From: Firmicutes bacterium UBA1739
GTDB lineage: Bacteria; Bacillota; Clostridia; Peptostreptococcales; Anaerovoracaceae
Assembly: GCA_002315385.1 (NCBI GenBank)
Contig: DCHZ01000030.1
Coordinates: 1-46,883, forward strand
Length of the DNA: 46,883 nucleotides
Reading direction: 5' to 3'
Of the stretch, positions 6,499 to 15,219 are shown piece after piece (within the stretch, counting starts at the first letter, position 1; each line of letters begins with the position of its first letter). The translations under genes and the position numbers were made by a program. Below the pieces are notes generated by a model, which had not been told where the DNA came from, did not search any database, and saw only the letters and a list, made by a program, of their open reading frames with translations.

Positions 6499-8832
6499 AT
6501 GACAGATTCCCAGAAATTTGAATTAAGAGAATTGCCGGTTATCCCTCTCAGAGGAGTAACGGTGTTTCCGAACAGTGTTATCCATTTTGATGTAGGCAGA
6601 GAAAAATCTGTTAAGGCTCTCGAACAGGCAATGATTACCGGGCAGACTATTTTTCTGGTAACACAAAAAGATGCCGAAATAGATTTGCCGACTCCGGATG
6701 ATTACTACAGAATAGGTACTGTTGCGGAAATAAAGCAGATGCTTAAAATGCCGGGAGATATTGTCAGAGTATTGGTGGAAGGTCTCAGCAGAGGTGAGAT
6801 AAACGAAATTCTCCGGGAGACGCCTTACCTTAACTGTATGGTAGAGGAAAAACCTTCGGTTCATGAGGCTGAGGATGAGGTTCATTATGAGGCTCTTTCC
6901 AGGTCTCTTATAGAGGCTTTCGATGAATATATTGGAATGGATGGAAGAATACCTCCGGAAGCACTTTCAACTGTAGATTCAATTGAAAACCCTGCCGATA
7001 TGGCTGATGCTATCATTACTCATTTAAATGTCAGAATTGAAGAAAAACAGGCAGTACTTGAATGCTTCAATGAAGTAAAACGAGTGGAAAAGGTAATAAA
7101 AATCCTCAATGATGAAATTGAAATTCTTAAAATTGAGAGCGACATTAACAACAAGGTAAGAGGACAGATAAACAGAAATCAGAAGGAATTCTATCTCAGA
7201 GAGCAGTTAAGAGCTATTCAGGAGGAACTGGGGCAGGAAGAAAATGTTGATATGGTGGTGGACGAGTATTTCAAAAAGCTTAAAAAGCTTAAACTGCCCA
7301 AAAAGAGCTTCCAAAAGGTAGAAGCTGAGATAAAGCGTTTATATTCTGTGCAACTGTCATCCGCAGAAGGAGGCGTGATTCGTACCTACGTTGAATGGAT
7401 TCTTTCGCTTCCGTGGAATAAATTCACCAAAGATTCGCTGGATCTGAAAAAAGCGGAAGCTGTGTTAAACGAGAATCATACAGGACTCGATAAAGTTAAA
7501 GAAAGAATTCTCGAGTATCTTGCGGTACGTCAGCTGGCGGGAAATATGAACGGACCGATATTATGTCTGGTCGGACCTCCGGGAGTGGGAAAAACTTCAA
7601 TTGCAAAATCCGTGGCGGATGCAATGGGAAGAAAATTTGTAAGAATGTCACTCGGCGGAGTCAGGGACGAGGCTGAAATAAGAGGTCACCGAAGAACCTA
7701 TATCGGTTCTATGCCGGGAAGAATTATTTCATCAATAAGGGATGCGGAATCCTCTAATCCTGTTTTCCTTTTCGACGAGGTTGATAAAGTGGGAAATGAT
7801 TATCGGGGAGATCCTTCTTCAGCTCTGCTGGAGGTTCTGGATCCTGAGCAGAACAAAGATTTTTCGGATCACTTCCTGGAAGTTCCGTTTGATCTGTCAA
7901 AAGTGCTGTTTATAACTACTGCTAATACAACGGACACAATTCCCGCTCCGCTGCTTGACAGAATGGAAGTCATAGAGATATCGGGATATACGGAAGAAGA
8001 GAAACTCAGTATTGCGGAAAGACATCTTGTCCCTAAAAAGGTCGGGGAAAACGGTCTGGATAATAATCAGATATCCTTTGAAGAAAATGCCCTGAGAGAC
8101 ATTGTTAATTATTATACAAGAGAATCCGGAGTGCGTAATCTGGAAAGAGAAATTTCCAATGTGTGCCGTAAAGCTGCACGGAAAATAGTACAGAAAGAAT
8201 GCGAAAAGGTGGAGGTTACGCCGGAAACCCTTATCGAATATCTCGGCAGACATAGATTCCTGTATGATAAAATAGAAGAAAAACCGGAAATAGGAATGGT
8301 GACAGGCCTTGCATGGACAAGAGTGGGCGGAGAAACGCTGTCCATAGAAACCGTTGTAATGGAAGGCACGGGAAAGCTTGTACTGACAGGAAAGCTGGGA
8401 GATGTAATGCAGGAATCGGCGAAAGCCGGAATCAGTTATATCAGAAGCATTGCGGACAAACTTGAAATCGATCAAGCTTTTTATAAGGATAAGGATATTC
8501 ATATTCATATTCCGGAAGGAGCTATTCCGAAAGACGGCCCTTCGGCCGGTATAACAATGTGCACTTCGGTAATATCGGCACTGACAAAAACACCGGTAAG
8601 AAATGATCTCGCAATGACAGGTGAGATTACATTGAGAGGTAAGGTGCTGCCGGTGGGGGGAATTAAAGAAAAAGTTCTGGCCGCACATCGGGCCGGAATA
8701 AAAAAGGTTCTTCTCCCGAGAGAGAATGAACGTGATGTAGATGAGATTCCGGCAAATGTGAGAGAAAAACTCGAATTTGCATTTATGGATAATCTTGACC
8801 AGGTAATTTCCGAAGCATTGATTAAGGAGTAA
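6499..8832 (+). CDS. lon: Lon protease, ATP-dependent serine protease
   Basis: The 777-residue product has the complete LonA layout: an N-terminal substrate domain ('RELPVIPLRGVTVFP'), a helical region (about 190-310), an AAA+ module with Walker A GPPGVGKTS and Walker B 'VFLFDEVDKV', and a C-terminal protease. The Ser-Lys dyad is Ser682 ('PKDGPSAG') and Lys725 ('IKEKVLAAH'), 43 residues apart as in the family. It degrades misfolded and regulatory proteins in the cytoplasm. AAAGGAG precedes the ATG. The next gene starts 3 bases after the stop, so engB is translationally linked; lon followed by engB is also the order in Bacillus. Confidence 0.98.
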   Translation: MTDSQKFELRELPVIPLRGVTVFPNSVIHFDVGREKSVKALEQAMITGQTIFLVTQKDAEIDLPTPDDYYRIGTVAEIKQMLKMPGDIVRVLVEGLSRGEINEILRETPYLNCMVEEKPSVHEAEDEVHYEALSRSLIEAFDEYIGMDGRIPPEALSTVDSIENPADMADAIITHLNVRIEEKQAVLECFNEVKRVEKVIKILNDEIEILKIESDINNKVRGQINRNQKEFYLREQLRAIQEELGQEENVDMVVDEYFKKLKKLKLPKKSFQKVEAEIKRLYSVQLSSAEGGVIRTYVEWILSLPWNKFTKDSLDLKKAEAVLNENHTGLDKVKERILEYLAVRQLAGNMNGPILCLVGPPGVGKTSIAKSVADAMGRKFVRMSLGGVRDEAEIRGHRRTYIGSMPGRIISSIRDAESSNPVFLFDEVDKVGNDYRGDPSSALLEVLDPEQNKDFSDHFLEVPFDLSKVLFITTANTTDTIPAPLLDRMEVIEISGYTEEEKLSIAERHLVPKKVGENGLDNNQISFEENALRDIVNYYTRESGVRNLEREISNVCRKAARKIVQKECEKVEVTPETLIEYLGRHRFLYDKIEEKPEIGMVTGLAWTRVGGETLSIETVVMEGTGKLVLTGKLGDVMQESAKAGISYIRSIADKLEIDQAFYKDKDIHIHIPEGAIPKDGPSAGITMCTSVISALTKTPVRNDLAMTGEITLRGKVLPVGGIKEKVLAAHRAGIKKVLLPRENERDVDEIPANVREKLEFAFMDNLDQVISEALIKE

Positions 8833-8835
8833 GTG

Positions 8836-9438
8836 ATGATAATCAAAAAATCCGATCTGCTTTGTATTGCGGCAAAGCCTGAACAGTATCCCGATGAAGA
8901 AGTGGTGGAGATTGCATTTGCGGGGCGTTCCAATGTGGGTAAATCGTCTCTGATTAATCTTATTCTGAACAGAAAGAATCTTGCAAGAGTCAGCGGTAAT
9001 CCCGGAAAGACCAGAACCATTAATTTCTACAAGGTGAATGACGACGAATTCAGAATAGTCGATTTGCCCGGATACGGTTATGCCAAGGTTTCAAAAAGTG
9101 TCAGCAGCGACTGGGGTAAAATGATAGAAACATATCTGAAAGTCAGGGATAATCTGGCCATTGTTGTCCAGCTTGTTGACAGCAGACATGAGCCTTCGGC
9201 TCAGGATGTTCAGATGTATGAGTGGCTGAAGCATTATGAATTGGACGGTCTTGTTGTTGCTACAAAAGCAGATAAAATTTCAAAAAATGAATGGGCAAAA
9301 AATAAAGGAATAATCAGAAAGAAACTTGGGATGGGACAGGATGACGTTCTTGTTCCGGTCTCATCTCTTAAAAAGACCGGCTGCGGAGAGCTTATGGAGA
9401 TTCTTGAGGAGCTGATTTCTCAATGGAAAAACGGATAG
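8836..9438 (+). CDS. engB: Ribosome biogenesis GTPase EngB/YsxC
   Basis: The 200-residue TRAFAC GTPase carries G1 GRSNVGKSS (30-38), a G2 Thr region ('KTRTINFY'), G3 DLPGYGYAK, G4 TKAD and a G5-like 'VSSLKKTG'. The family acts in large ribosomal subunit assembly and is essential in Bacillus. A GTG immediately upstream (8833) could also start the protein, but the ATG at 8836 is better spaced (6 bases) from the AAGGAG that overlaps the lon stop region. It overlaps the DUF1232 gene by 16 bases. Confidence 0.96.
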   Translation: MIIKKSDLLCIAAKPEQYPDEEVVEIAFAGRSNVGKSSLINLILNRKNLARVSGNPGKTRTINFYKVNDDEFRIVDLPGYGYAKVSKSVSSDWGKMIETYLKVRDNLAIVVQLVDSRHEPSAQDVQMYEWLKHYELDGLVVATKADKISKNEWAKNKGIIRKKLGMGQDDVLVPVSSLKKTGCGELMEILEELISQWKNG

Positions 9439-9791
9439 CGCTAAAATGGCTTGCAGCCAAGTTCAGGGCGTTGATTCGCCTGATGAAGGATAAGAACGCT
9501 CCCAAAAGGTACAAGGCAGTGGTAATATTCGGGATAATATACCTTGTCTGGCCTCTGGACCTGATACCGGCTCCGATTTTGGGCTTGTGCATTATAGACG
9601 ATGCTGTAATATGGGCTGTGATTATTGCATATTTAAACGGCCCTTTGTCGAAGTATGAAGGAAAAGGCAGCGATGACGCGGATAGCAGCAAAGCTTCTAA
9701 TGTAAGAACCCGAAAACATAAAAGAAAGACTGTAATTGATGTAGATGACTTTGAGATAGTTAACGAAAAAGAGGAGAAACGGAATGAGTGA
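9423..9791 (+). CDS. DUF1232 (YkvA-type) small membrane protein
   Basis: The 122-residue protein has a basic N-terminus, then the DUF1232 signature 'YLVWPLDLIPAPILG' followed by 'IIDDAVIWAVIIAYL' (residues about 40-71), which forms a hydrophobic hairpin that may insert into the membrane. The C-terminal 45 residues are charged and low in complexity (Lys/Asp/Glu). The molecular role of the family is not established. The gene overlaps engB by 16 bases and the next gene by 8 bases, so all three are read from one message. Confidence 0.85.
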   Translation: MEKRIALKWLAAKFRALIRLMKDKNAPKRYKAVVIFGIIYLVWPLDLIPAPILGLCIIDDAVIWAVIIAYLNGPLSKYEGKGSDDADSSKASNVRTRKHKRKTVIDVDDFEIVNEKEEKRNE

Positions 9792-10332
9792 ACGTAACTT
9801 TGAACCCGGAGAAATAATGCTTGACGAAGGAACAATACTTAAGCGGGTAGAGGAGCTTGCTGATGAGATAACGGCAGATTATAACAGGGATTATCCGGGG
9901 GAAACGCTGCTCCTGATATGTATATTAAAAGGAAGCTTTGTTTTTACGGCGGATCTTTCAAGAAAACTGGGAATTGATACCAGAATTGATTTTATGTCGG
10001 TATCAAGCTACGGATCCGGAACGGTTACTTCGGGGAAAGTAAAAATAATAAAAGACCTGGAAACAGATATTGCGGGGAAAAACGTTCTTATTGTAGAGGA
10101 TATCATTGATTCGGGTGTTACTTTGTCCGCCCTGAGAAAAATCCTGCTGGACAGAAATCCTAAATCTCTTAAAATATGCACCTTGCTGGATAAGCCCTCC
10201 GGAAGAAAAGTTGATATTACGGGAGATTATCTGGGTTTTATCATTGAAGACAGGTTTATTGTAGGATATGGTTTGGATGTTGATGAAAAATTCCGGGATT
10301 TACCGGATATTGTATGCATAAAAGAGGGCTGA
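9784..10332 (+). CDS. hpt: Hypoxanthine (guanine) phosphoribosyltransferase
   Basis: The 182-residue enzyme converts hypoxanthine or guanine plus PRPP to IMP or GMP in purine salvage. The PRPP loop VLIVEDIIDSGVTL (101-114) with its two acidic residues is intact. The pyrophosphate loop 'ILKGSFVFTADL' and the C-terminal 'DKPSGRK...YLGF..EDRFIVGYGLD' purine-binding region are also present. Length is normal. Start chosen at the ATG with GAGGAG 8 bases upstream, overlapping the previous gene by 8 bases. Confidence 0.96.
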   Translation: MSERNFEPGEIMLDEGTILKRVEELADEITADYNRDYPGETLLLICILKGSFVFTADLSRKLGIDTRIDFMSVSSYGSGTVTSGKVKIIKDLETDIAGKNVLIVEDIIDSGVTLSALRKILLDRNPKSLKICTLLDKPSGRKVDITGDYLGFIIEDRFIVGYGLDVDEKFRDLPDIVCIKEG

Positions 10333-10335
10333 TTT

Positions 10336-11079
10336 ATGAATCCGGTTGCTTTTACTATTTTCGGACAGGAAATCCGATGGTACGGTGTTCTTATTGCCGC
10401 AGCAATGATACTGGGAGTGGCAATTTCGTATAAGAGAGCGCCGAAATTCGGAATCGAACAGGAAAGGGTAATTGACCTCTGTCTGTTCTGTTTCCCGGCA
10501 GCGGTAATAGGTGCGAGACTGTGGTATGTACTGTTCAATTATGAACTTTACAGAGGAGACTGGTCGGCCATAATAAATGTTCGGCAGGGAGGTCTTGCTT
10601 TTCACGGCGGATTGATATTCGCCATTATTACTGCCGTGATTCTGTGCAGAAAATGGAAACTGAACATTTGGCGTGTTATGGATCTTGCCGCCCCGGTTAT
10701 TGCCCTGGGGCAGGCTGTAGGCAGATGGGGAAATTTCTTTAACCACGAGGCTCATGGGGGACCGACAAACCTTCCCTGGGCAATAGAGGTGAATGGACAG
10801 ATGGTTCATCCGACGTTCCTTTATGAATCAATATGGTGCTTTATTCTGTTCATATTCTTAATGATAATCACTGACAGACGAAAATTTGACGGACAGCTGA
10901 TTCTTATTTACGGAATTCTGTATTCTGTGGAGCGCTTTTTTGTAGAGGCTCTACGCACGGACAGTCTGTATATAGGAGTTTTTAAGACCGCCCAGCTTGT
11001 GAGTATTGCAGCAGTTTTGCTTTGTGCGGTAATATATTATATTAAAAACAGAAAAAACAGAAAAAACAGCAGCATTTAA
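10336..11079 (+). CDS. lgt: Prolipoprotein diacylglyceryl transferase
   Basis: The 247-residue polytopic membrane enzyme transfers diacylglycerol from phosphatidylglycerol to the lipobox cysteine of prelipoproteins, the step needed by the two lipoproteins predicted elsewhere in this window. The signature GRWGNFFNHE (129-138) and 'GGLAFHGG' (85-92) carry the conserved Arg, Asn and His residues. About seven hydrophobic segments are visible. It begins 4 bases after hpt and ends the operon, since a strong terminator follows. Confidence 0.97.
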   Translation: MNPVAFTIFGQEIRWYGVLIAAAMILGVAISYKRAPKFGIEQERVIDLCLFCFPAAVIGARLWYVLFNYELYRGDWSAIINVRQGGLAFHGGLIFAIITAVILCRKWKLNIWRVMDLAAPVIALGQAVGRWGNFFNHEAHGGPTNLPWAIEVNGQMVHPTFLYESIWCFILFIFLMIITDRRKFDGQLILIYGILYSVERFFVEALRTDSLYIGVFKTAQLVSIAAVLLCAVIYYIKNRKNRKNSSI

Positions 11080-11098
11080 ACAGACATACTTAGCTCAA

Positions 11099-11133
11099 CC
11101 TCAACTTTGCCGCAAAGGCAGGTTGGGGTTTTT
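11099..11133 (+). terminator. Rho-independent terminator after lgt
   Basis: CCTCAACTTTGCC (11099-11111) folds onto GGCAGGTTGGGG (11117-11128) with one bulged T, a 5-base loop GCAAA and a following TTTTT. It separates the proteolysis/salvage operon from the dcw operon. Confidence 0.85.
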
Positions 11134-11174
11134 CCATGAATTTTGTACATTTTTCATTTTTTCTTTATTTGTTA

Positions 11175-11203
11175 TTGAAAAGTGGGGGTTTGTGGTGTAT
11201 AGT
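11175..11203 (+). promoter_or_regulatory. dcw operon promoter upstream of mraZ
   Basis: TTGAAA (11175-11180) and TATAGT (11198-11203) are 17 bases apart, each 5 of 6 to consensus. The predicted transcript starts about 25 bases before the mraZ GTG and could carry the whole run from mraZ to sbp, as the spacers inside that run are short. Confidence 0.75.
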
Positions 11204-11206
11204 GGT
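11182..11206 (+). promoter_or_regulatory. MraZ operator: three GTGG repeats with 10-bp period
   Basis: GTGG occurs at 11182, 11192 and 11202, each exactly one helical turn from the next, lying between and over the -35 and -10 boxes. MraZ is known to bind short TGG-type direct repeats with this period in front of its own gene, so these are the likely autoregulatory sites. A further GTGGGG lies at 11221-11226 next to the ribosome binding site, off the 10-bp register by one base. Confidence 0.75.
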
Positions 11207-11233
11207 GGTACATTATGAAAGTGGGGTGAGTGT

Positions 11234-11662
11234 GTGTTAATCGGTGAATATCAGCATTCTATTGATGCTAAAGGCAGACTGATAATTCCTTCCAGATTCA
11301 GGGAAGAAATGGGCATGCGCTTTATACTTACAAGAGGTTTGGATGGTTGCTTAAATGCATATTCTTTGGTAGAATGGAATAAGATTGAAAAAAACTTTGC
11401 CGAAATGGAAAACGGCGGAAAATCCATGAGAAATTTTGAAAGATGGTTTTTCGGCGGAGCTGTGGAGTGCGAGATTGATAAACAGGGCCGGGTGATTATT
11501 CCTCAGCACCTTAGAGAATATGCAAAGCTCGGAAAAGATGCTGTTGTACTGGGCAACCGGAGTAAGATAGAAATATGGAGCCGGGAAAATCTTAATGAGA
11601 CAGCTTCTGACATTGAAGAATGTCTGGCTGCGGCGGAGAAAATCCCCGGATTGAAGATATAG
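11234..11662 (+). CDS. mraZ: Transcriptional regulator MraZ
   Basis: The 142-residue protein has two SpoVT/AbrB-like halves, each with the family's D-x-K/Q-G-R motif: 'GEYQHSIDAKGRLIIPSRFR' near the N-terminus and 'DKQGRVIIPQHLREY' at about 80-94. MraZ forms a ring that binds repeats in the dcw promoter and represses it. The start is GTG at 11234, with a GGGGTGAG upstream; no ATG is available. It is the first gene of the division and cell-wall cluster and lies 7 bases before rsmH. Confidence 0.96.
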   Translation: MLIGEYQHSIDAKGRLIIPSRFREEMGMRFILTRGLDGCLNAYSLVEWNKIEKNFAEMENGGKSMRNFERWFFGGAVECEIDKQGRVIIPQHLREYAKLGKDAVVLGNRSKIEIWSRENLNETASDIEECLAAAEKIPGLKI

Positions 11663-11669
11663 AGGAAAC

Positions 11670-12605
11670 ATGGAATTTAAGCATATATCGGTGCTGCTGA
11701 AAGAAACGGTGGACGGTCTTGATGTAAAAAAAGACGGTATTTATGTTGACGGAACTTTGGGCGGAGGGGGGCATGCTGCTGAATTATGCAGTCGCCTGTC
11801 GGAAAAAGGTCTGCTGATAGGTATCGACCGGGATATCGATGCTCTGAATGCGGCTTCGGCAGCTCTGGAAAAATACAGCTGCAGGAAAATATTTGTTCAG
11901 GATAATTATTCGAACATAATAAACATACTTGAAAAACTGAATATTGACAGTATTGACGGTGCCATGCTTGACTTAGGGGTATCGTCTTTTCAGCTTGATA
12001 ATCCGGACAGAGGGTTTTCGTATATGCAGAATGCCGCTCTTGATATGAGAATGAACAGGAATGACGAAATTACCGCAGAGGATATTGTCAACGATTACTC
12101 TGCTGAAGAACTGACTGCAATAATTCGTGAATACGGAGAGGAACGCTGGGCCTCACGTATCGCGGATTTTATTGTCAGAAGAAGACGTGACAAAAGAATT
12201 AAAACCACATCTGAATTAGTGGATGTTATTAAAGCGGCGGTACCTGCCGCAGCAAGAAGAGACGGACCGCATCCGGCAAAAAGGACTTTTCAGGCGATAA
12301 GAATAGAAGTAAATGATGAGCTGGGACAGTTGAAAAAGGCTGCAACAGATTTTGTTAAAGTGCTGTCATCTGAAGGGAGGCTTTCGGTAATTACTTTTCA
12401 TTCTCTGGAAGACAGAATTGTAAAAGAAACATTTTCAGAATATGTGAATCCGTGCACCTGTCCGCCGGGACTGCCGGTGTGTGTGTGCGGAAATAAACCC
12501 CTGCTGAAGAAAATAACAAAAAAACCTGTAACCGCGGGGAAAAAAGAACTGGAAGAAAATCCCAGATCCAGAAGTGCGAAACTCAGAGTCGTGGAAAAAA
12601 TTTAG
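11670..12605 (+). CDS. rsmH: 16S rRNA (cytosine(1402)-N(4))-methyltransferase RsmH (MraW)
   Basis: The 311-residue SAM-dependent methyltransferase modifies C1402 in the ribosomal decoding centre. The SAM loop is DGTLGGGGH (27-35), followed by 'IGIDRD', the catalytic-region motif 'DLGVSSFQLD' and the C-terminal 'TFHSLEDR' and 'PRSRSAKLRV' blocks. Length and motifs are complete. It is the usual second gene of the dcw cluster, after mraZ. Confidence 0.97.
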   Translation: MEFKHISVLLKETVDGLDVKKDGIYVDGTLGGGGHAAELCSRLSEKGLLIGIDRDIDALNAASAALEKYSCRKIFVQDNYSNIINILEKLNIDSIDGAMLDLGVSSFQLDNPDRGFSYMQNAALDMRMNRNDEITAEDIVNDYSAEELTAIIREYGEERWASRIADFIVRRRRDKRIKTTSELVDVIKAAVPAAARRDGPHPAKRTFQAIRIEVNDELGQLKKAATDFVKVLSSEGRLSVITFHSLEDRIVKETFSEYVNPCTCPPGLPVCVCGNKPLLKKITKKPVTAGKKELEENPRSRSAKLRVVEKI

Positions 12606-12618
12606 ATTTGGAGGAAAT

Positions 12619-13059
12619 ATGCAGACTGCAGCGAAGAATTTTGACTTTCATGAGTATGAAGATTATAAAAAAGAGAGATATAGTAAAGAAAGTACAATGA
12701 AAAAGGTAAAGAACGATAACAGCAATAATAAACAGAATAAAAAAAAGTCAGCAGTCATAAGGGGCAGTCAGAAAAAAGTAATGTTTCAGGCCCTTTTTTT
12801 AGGCGCATTTCTGGTGGCCCTGATAGTGGGCTTTACTGCTTTCGGAACAACCACGGAGTACAATATTAATAAAATGGAGGGACAGATATCCGAGCTGAAG
12901 AATGATATTAATGATATTAATCTTCAGATAACGGCCAAAAGCTCCCCGGAAACAATAGAGAGCAGAGCAATAAATGAGCTTGGTATGGTATATCCGTCGG
13001 CATCGCAATATGTGTATATTAATTCTTTCTCTGAGGGAGTTTACAATAATACCAAATAA
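12619..13059 (+). CDS. ftsL: FtsL-like septum protein
   Basis: The 146-residue bitopic protein has a charged, Asn/Lys-rich cytoplasmic tail (1-55), one membrane segment ('LFLGAFLVALIVGFTAF', about 60-76), then a heptad-like coiled coil ('MEGQISELKNDINDINLQI') and the C-terminal 'SPETIESRAINELGMVYP' typical of FtsL/DivIC-type proteins. In the divisome it pairs with a DivIC-type partner and with FtsQ and activates FtsW and the class B PBP. The ATG at 12619 follows GGAGG; a longer reading from 12574 would overlap rsmH and lacks a ribosome binding site. Its position between rsmH and the PBP gene supports the call. Confidence 0.88.
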   Translation: MQTAAKNFDFHEYEDYKKERYSKESTMKKVKNDNSNNKQNKKKSAVIRGSQKKVMFQALFLGAFLVALIVGFTAFGTTTEYNINKMEGQISELKNDINDINLQITAKSSPETIESRAINELGMVYPSASQYVYINSFSEGVYNNTK

Positions 13060-13186
13060 AACAAAAGGTATTAAAGAATACCGGATGGAATAGATTTATA
13101 ATAAAATACTGACGATGATTTCGGATTAGGGAGTTTTTTATCTGAATAATGCATAATAAGGGATTAAGAGAAAAAGAGGTGTAATA

Positions 13187-15187
13187 ATGTCGGGCAAGGT
13201 AAATGTGGATACAAAAAGAAGAATATTAATTCTGTTTGTTGCATGTGTAGCTGCATTGCTGGTATTGTGCGGCCGGTTGGGATGGATAATGCTGGTAAAC
13301 GGTGAAGAGTATTCGACAAAGGCAATAGAGCAGCAGACAAAAGATACGACTATTGATGCCAGCAGAGGTATAATCTATGATACAAATATGAAGGAACTGG
13401 CAGTGAATGCACCTTCATATACAATCTGGGTGAGACCTGCCGAGTTAAAGGATAAAAAAGGTGACGTAAAAAGCATGGCATCAATACTTTCCGAAATCAC
13501 AGGAAGAGATGCGGCCGAAATACAGACAGAGCTTCAGAAGGATTCTGCGTTAGTAAGGATTGCAAAAGATCTTGATACAGAACAGGCAAACAAAATCCGA
13601 ACTTACATGTCAAAAGGAGAACTCCCCGGCATATCTGTGGACGAAAGTACGAAAAGGTATTATCCGTATTCTACATTTGCGTCCCACGTAATTGGTCATA
13701 CATCTGATGATAACGAAGGTATTGCGGGACTGGAGCTGTTCTACAACGACTATCTCAGCGGAACAAAGGGGAGAGTTATCAGAAATACGGATGCCAGCGG
13801 CAGACAGATTTCCTACGGAACCGAAAAGTACTATGAAGCCGAGGATGGTCTTAATCTCGTGCTTACAATTGATGAAGTTCTTCAGCATTATCTTGATAAT
13901 GCACTGGAGAGTGCATATTACGGTACGGGTGCCAGCAGGACAATGGCCATAGCGATGAATCCGGATACTGCCGAAATCCTTGCAATGTCAATATTTCCGG
14001 GATATGATTTGAATAATCCAAGAATCCCGACTAATGAAAAAGACTTTGAAGAATATAATGCACTTCAAAGCAATGAAGATAAAATCGCATACTGGAATAA
14101 AATGTGGAGAAACTCTCTGATAAGTGATACTTATGAACCGGGTTCCACTTTTAAGCTTATTACAACAGCAATAGCTTTGGAAGAGGGTCTGACAAATATG
14201 AATGAGACTTTCTATTGCAAAGGCTACTATCAGTTATATACAGATGTACTCAAATGCTGGAGATATTACAATCCTCATGGAGCGGAATCACTGAGCGTAG
14301 CTGTTCAGAATTCATGCAACCCTGTTTTTGTAACGCTGGGACTGAGAATAGGCGCCCAGAAGTACTACCAGTATCTTGATAATCTGGGATTCTCTGAAAA
14401 AACAGGAGTAGATCTTCCGGGCGAGACTTCGGCCCTCATGTATGACAGAAACACAATTAAGCCTACCGAGCTGGCAACAATGTCTTACGGTCAGGGTGTT
14501 TCGGTTACACCTATCCAGCTCATCACGGCATTGTCTTCTGTGGTAAACGGAGGATATCTGAGAAAGCCTCATATAGTCAAGGAAATACTGGATGACGATG
14601 GAAATGTAATATATAAAAATGATAATAAGGTTATCAGACGTACCGTTTCGGAGCAGACATCTGCGGAAATGAGAGAAATAATGGAAAGCGTTGTTGCGAA
14701 GGGTACAGGTAAGGCCGGTTATATTCCGGGGTACAGAGTAGGCGGAAAAACAGGAACCGCCGATAAAGTTATTAACGGACGATATGCAAAAGGAAAGGTA
14801 TACTGTTCCTTCCTGGGAATCGCACCTTCGGATGACCCTGAAATCATTGTTCTGTTTATTGTAGATGAACCGGCGGGCGCTGTCCATTACGCAAGTACAA
14901 TGGCTGTACCTTATGCACGCGACTTCCTTGAAGATGCTCTGGTATATATGCAGGTTGAGCCGAAATATACATCTTCAGAGGCGGCAAACCTTAGTACAGG
15001 GACAGTTACCGTTCCGAGTCTCACCGGGTATACAGTGGAACAGGCCTCTGCTGTATTAAGCAAACTGGGATTGGGAACAATTGTAATGCCGGAAAACTCC
15101 ACTGCCGCACAGGAGGTTATTGACCAGTATCCGAAGGCACAGACTAAAGTGAACGGGGATTCAAGCGTATATATATATACAGAATAA
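13187..15187 (+). CDS. ftsI: Class B penicillin-binding protein (FtsI/SpoVD type) with one PASTA domain
   Basis: The 666-residue transpeptidase cross-links peptidoglycan on the outer membrane face. After a short cytoplasmic tail comes a membrane anchor (about 11-37), the dimerisation domain ('IDASRGIIYDTNMKELA'), and the transpeptidase with SxxK at Ser320-Lys323 (STFK), SxN at 376-378 (SCN) and KTG at 521-523. The C-terminal 60 residues are a single PASTA domain ('VPSLTGYTVEQASAVL'). One PASTA domain matches sporulation-specific SpoVD more than vegetative PBP2B, but as the only class B PBP in this dcw cluster it may serve septation. Which of the two it is cannot be decided here. GAGGTG precedes the ATG. 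Confidence 0.93.
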   Translation: MSGKVNVDTKRRILILFVACVAALLVLCGRLGWIMLVNGEEYSTKAIEQQTKDTTIDASRGIIYDTNMKELAVNAPSYTIWVRPAELKDKKGDVKSMASILSEITGRDAAEIQTELQKDSALVRIAKDLDTEQANKIRTYMSKGELPGISVDESTKRYYPYSTFASHVIGHTSDDNEGIAGLELFYNDYLSGTKGRVIRNTDASGRQISYGTEKYYEAEDGLNLVLTIDEVLQHYLDNALESAYYGTGASRTMAIAMNPDTAEILAMSIFPGYDLNNPRIPTNEKDFEEYNALQSNEDKIAYWNKMWRNSLISDTYEPGSTFKLITTAIALEEGLTNMNETFYCKGYYQLYTDVLKCWRYYNPHGAESLSVAVQNSCNPVFVTLGLRIGAQKYYQYLDNLGFSEKTGVDLPGETSALMYDRNTIKPTELATMSYGQGVSVTPIQLITALSSVVNGGYLRKPHIVKEILDDDGNVIYKNDNKVIRRTVSEQTSAEMREIMESVVAKGTGKAGYIPGYRVGGKTGTADKVINGRYAKGKVYCSFLGIAPSDDPEIIVLFIVDEPAGAVHYASTMAVPYARDFLEDALVYMQVEPKYTSSEAANLSTGTVTVPSLTGYTVEQASAVLSKLGLGTIVMPENSTAAQEVIDQYPKAQTKVNGDSSVYIYTE

Positions 15188-15219
15188 CGGATTTATTCAG
15201 AATAACAGGAGGGATTGTT

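Noticed and set aside
13067..13082. Perfect hairpin GGTATT-AAAG-AATACC after ftsL
   Set aside because: Short stem with no T run after it; not enough for a terminator, so ftsL and the PBP gene may still be co-transcribed.
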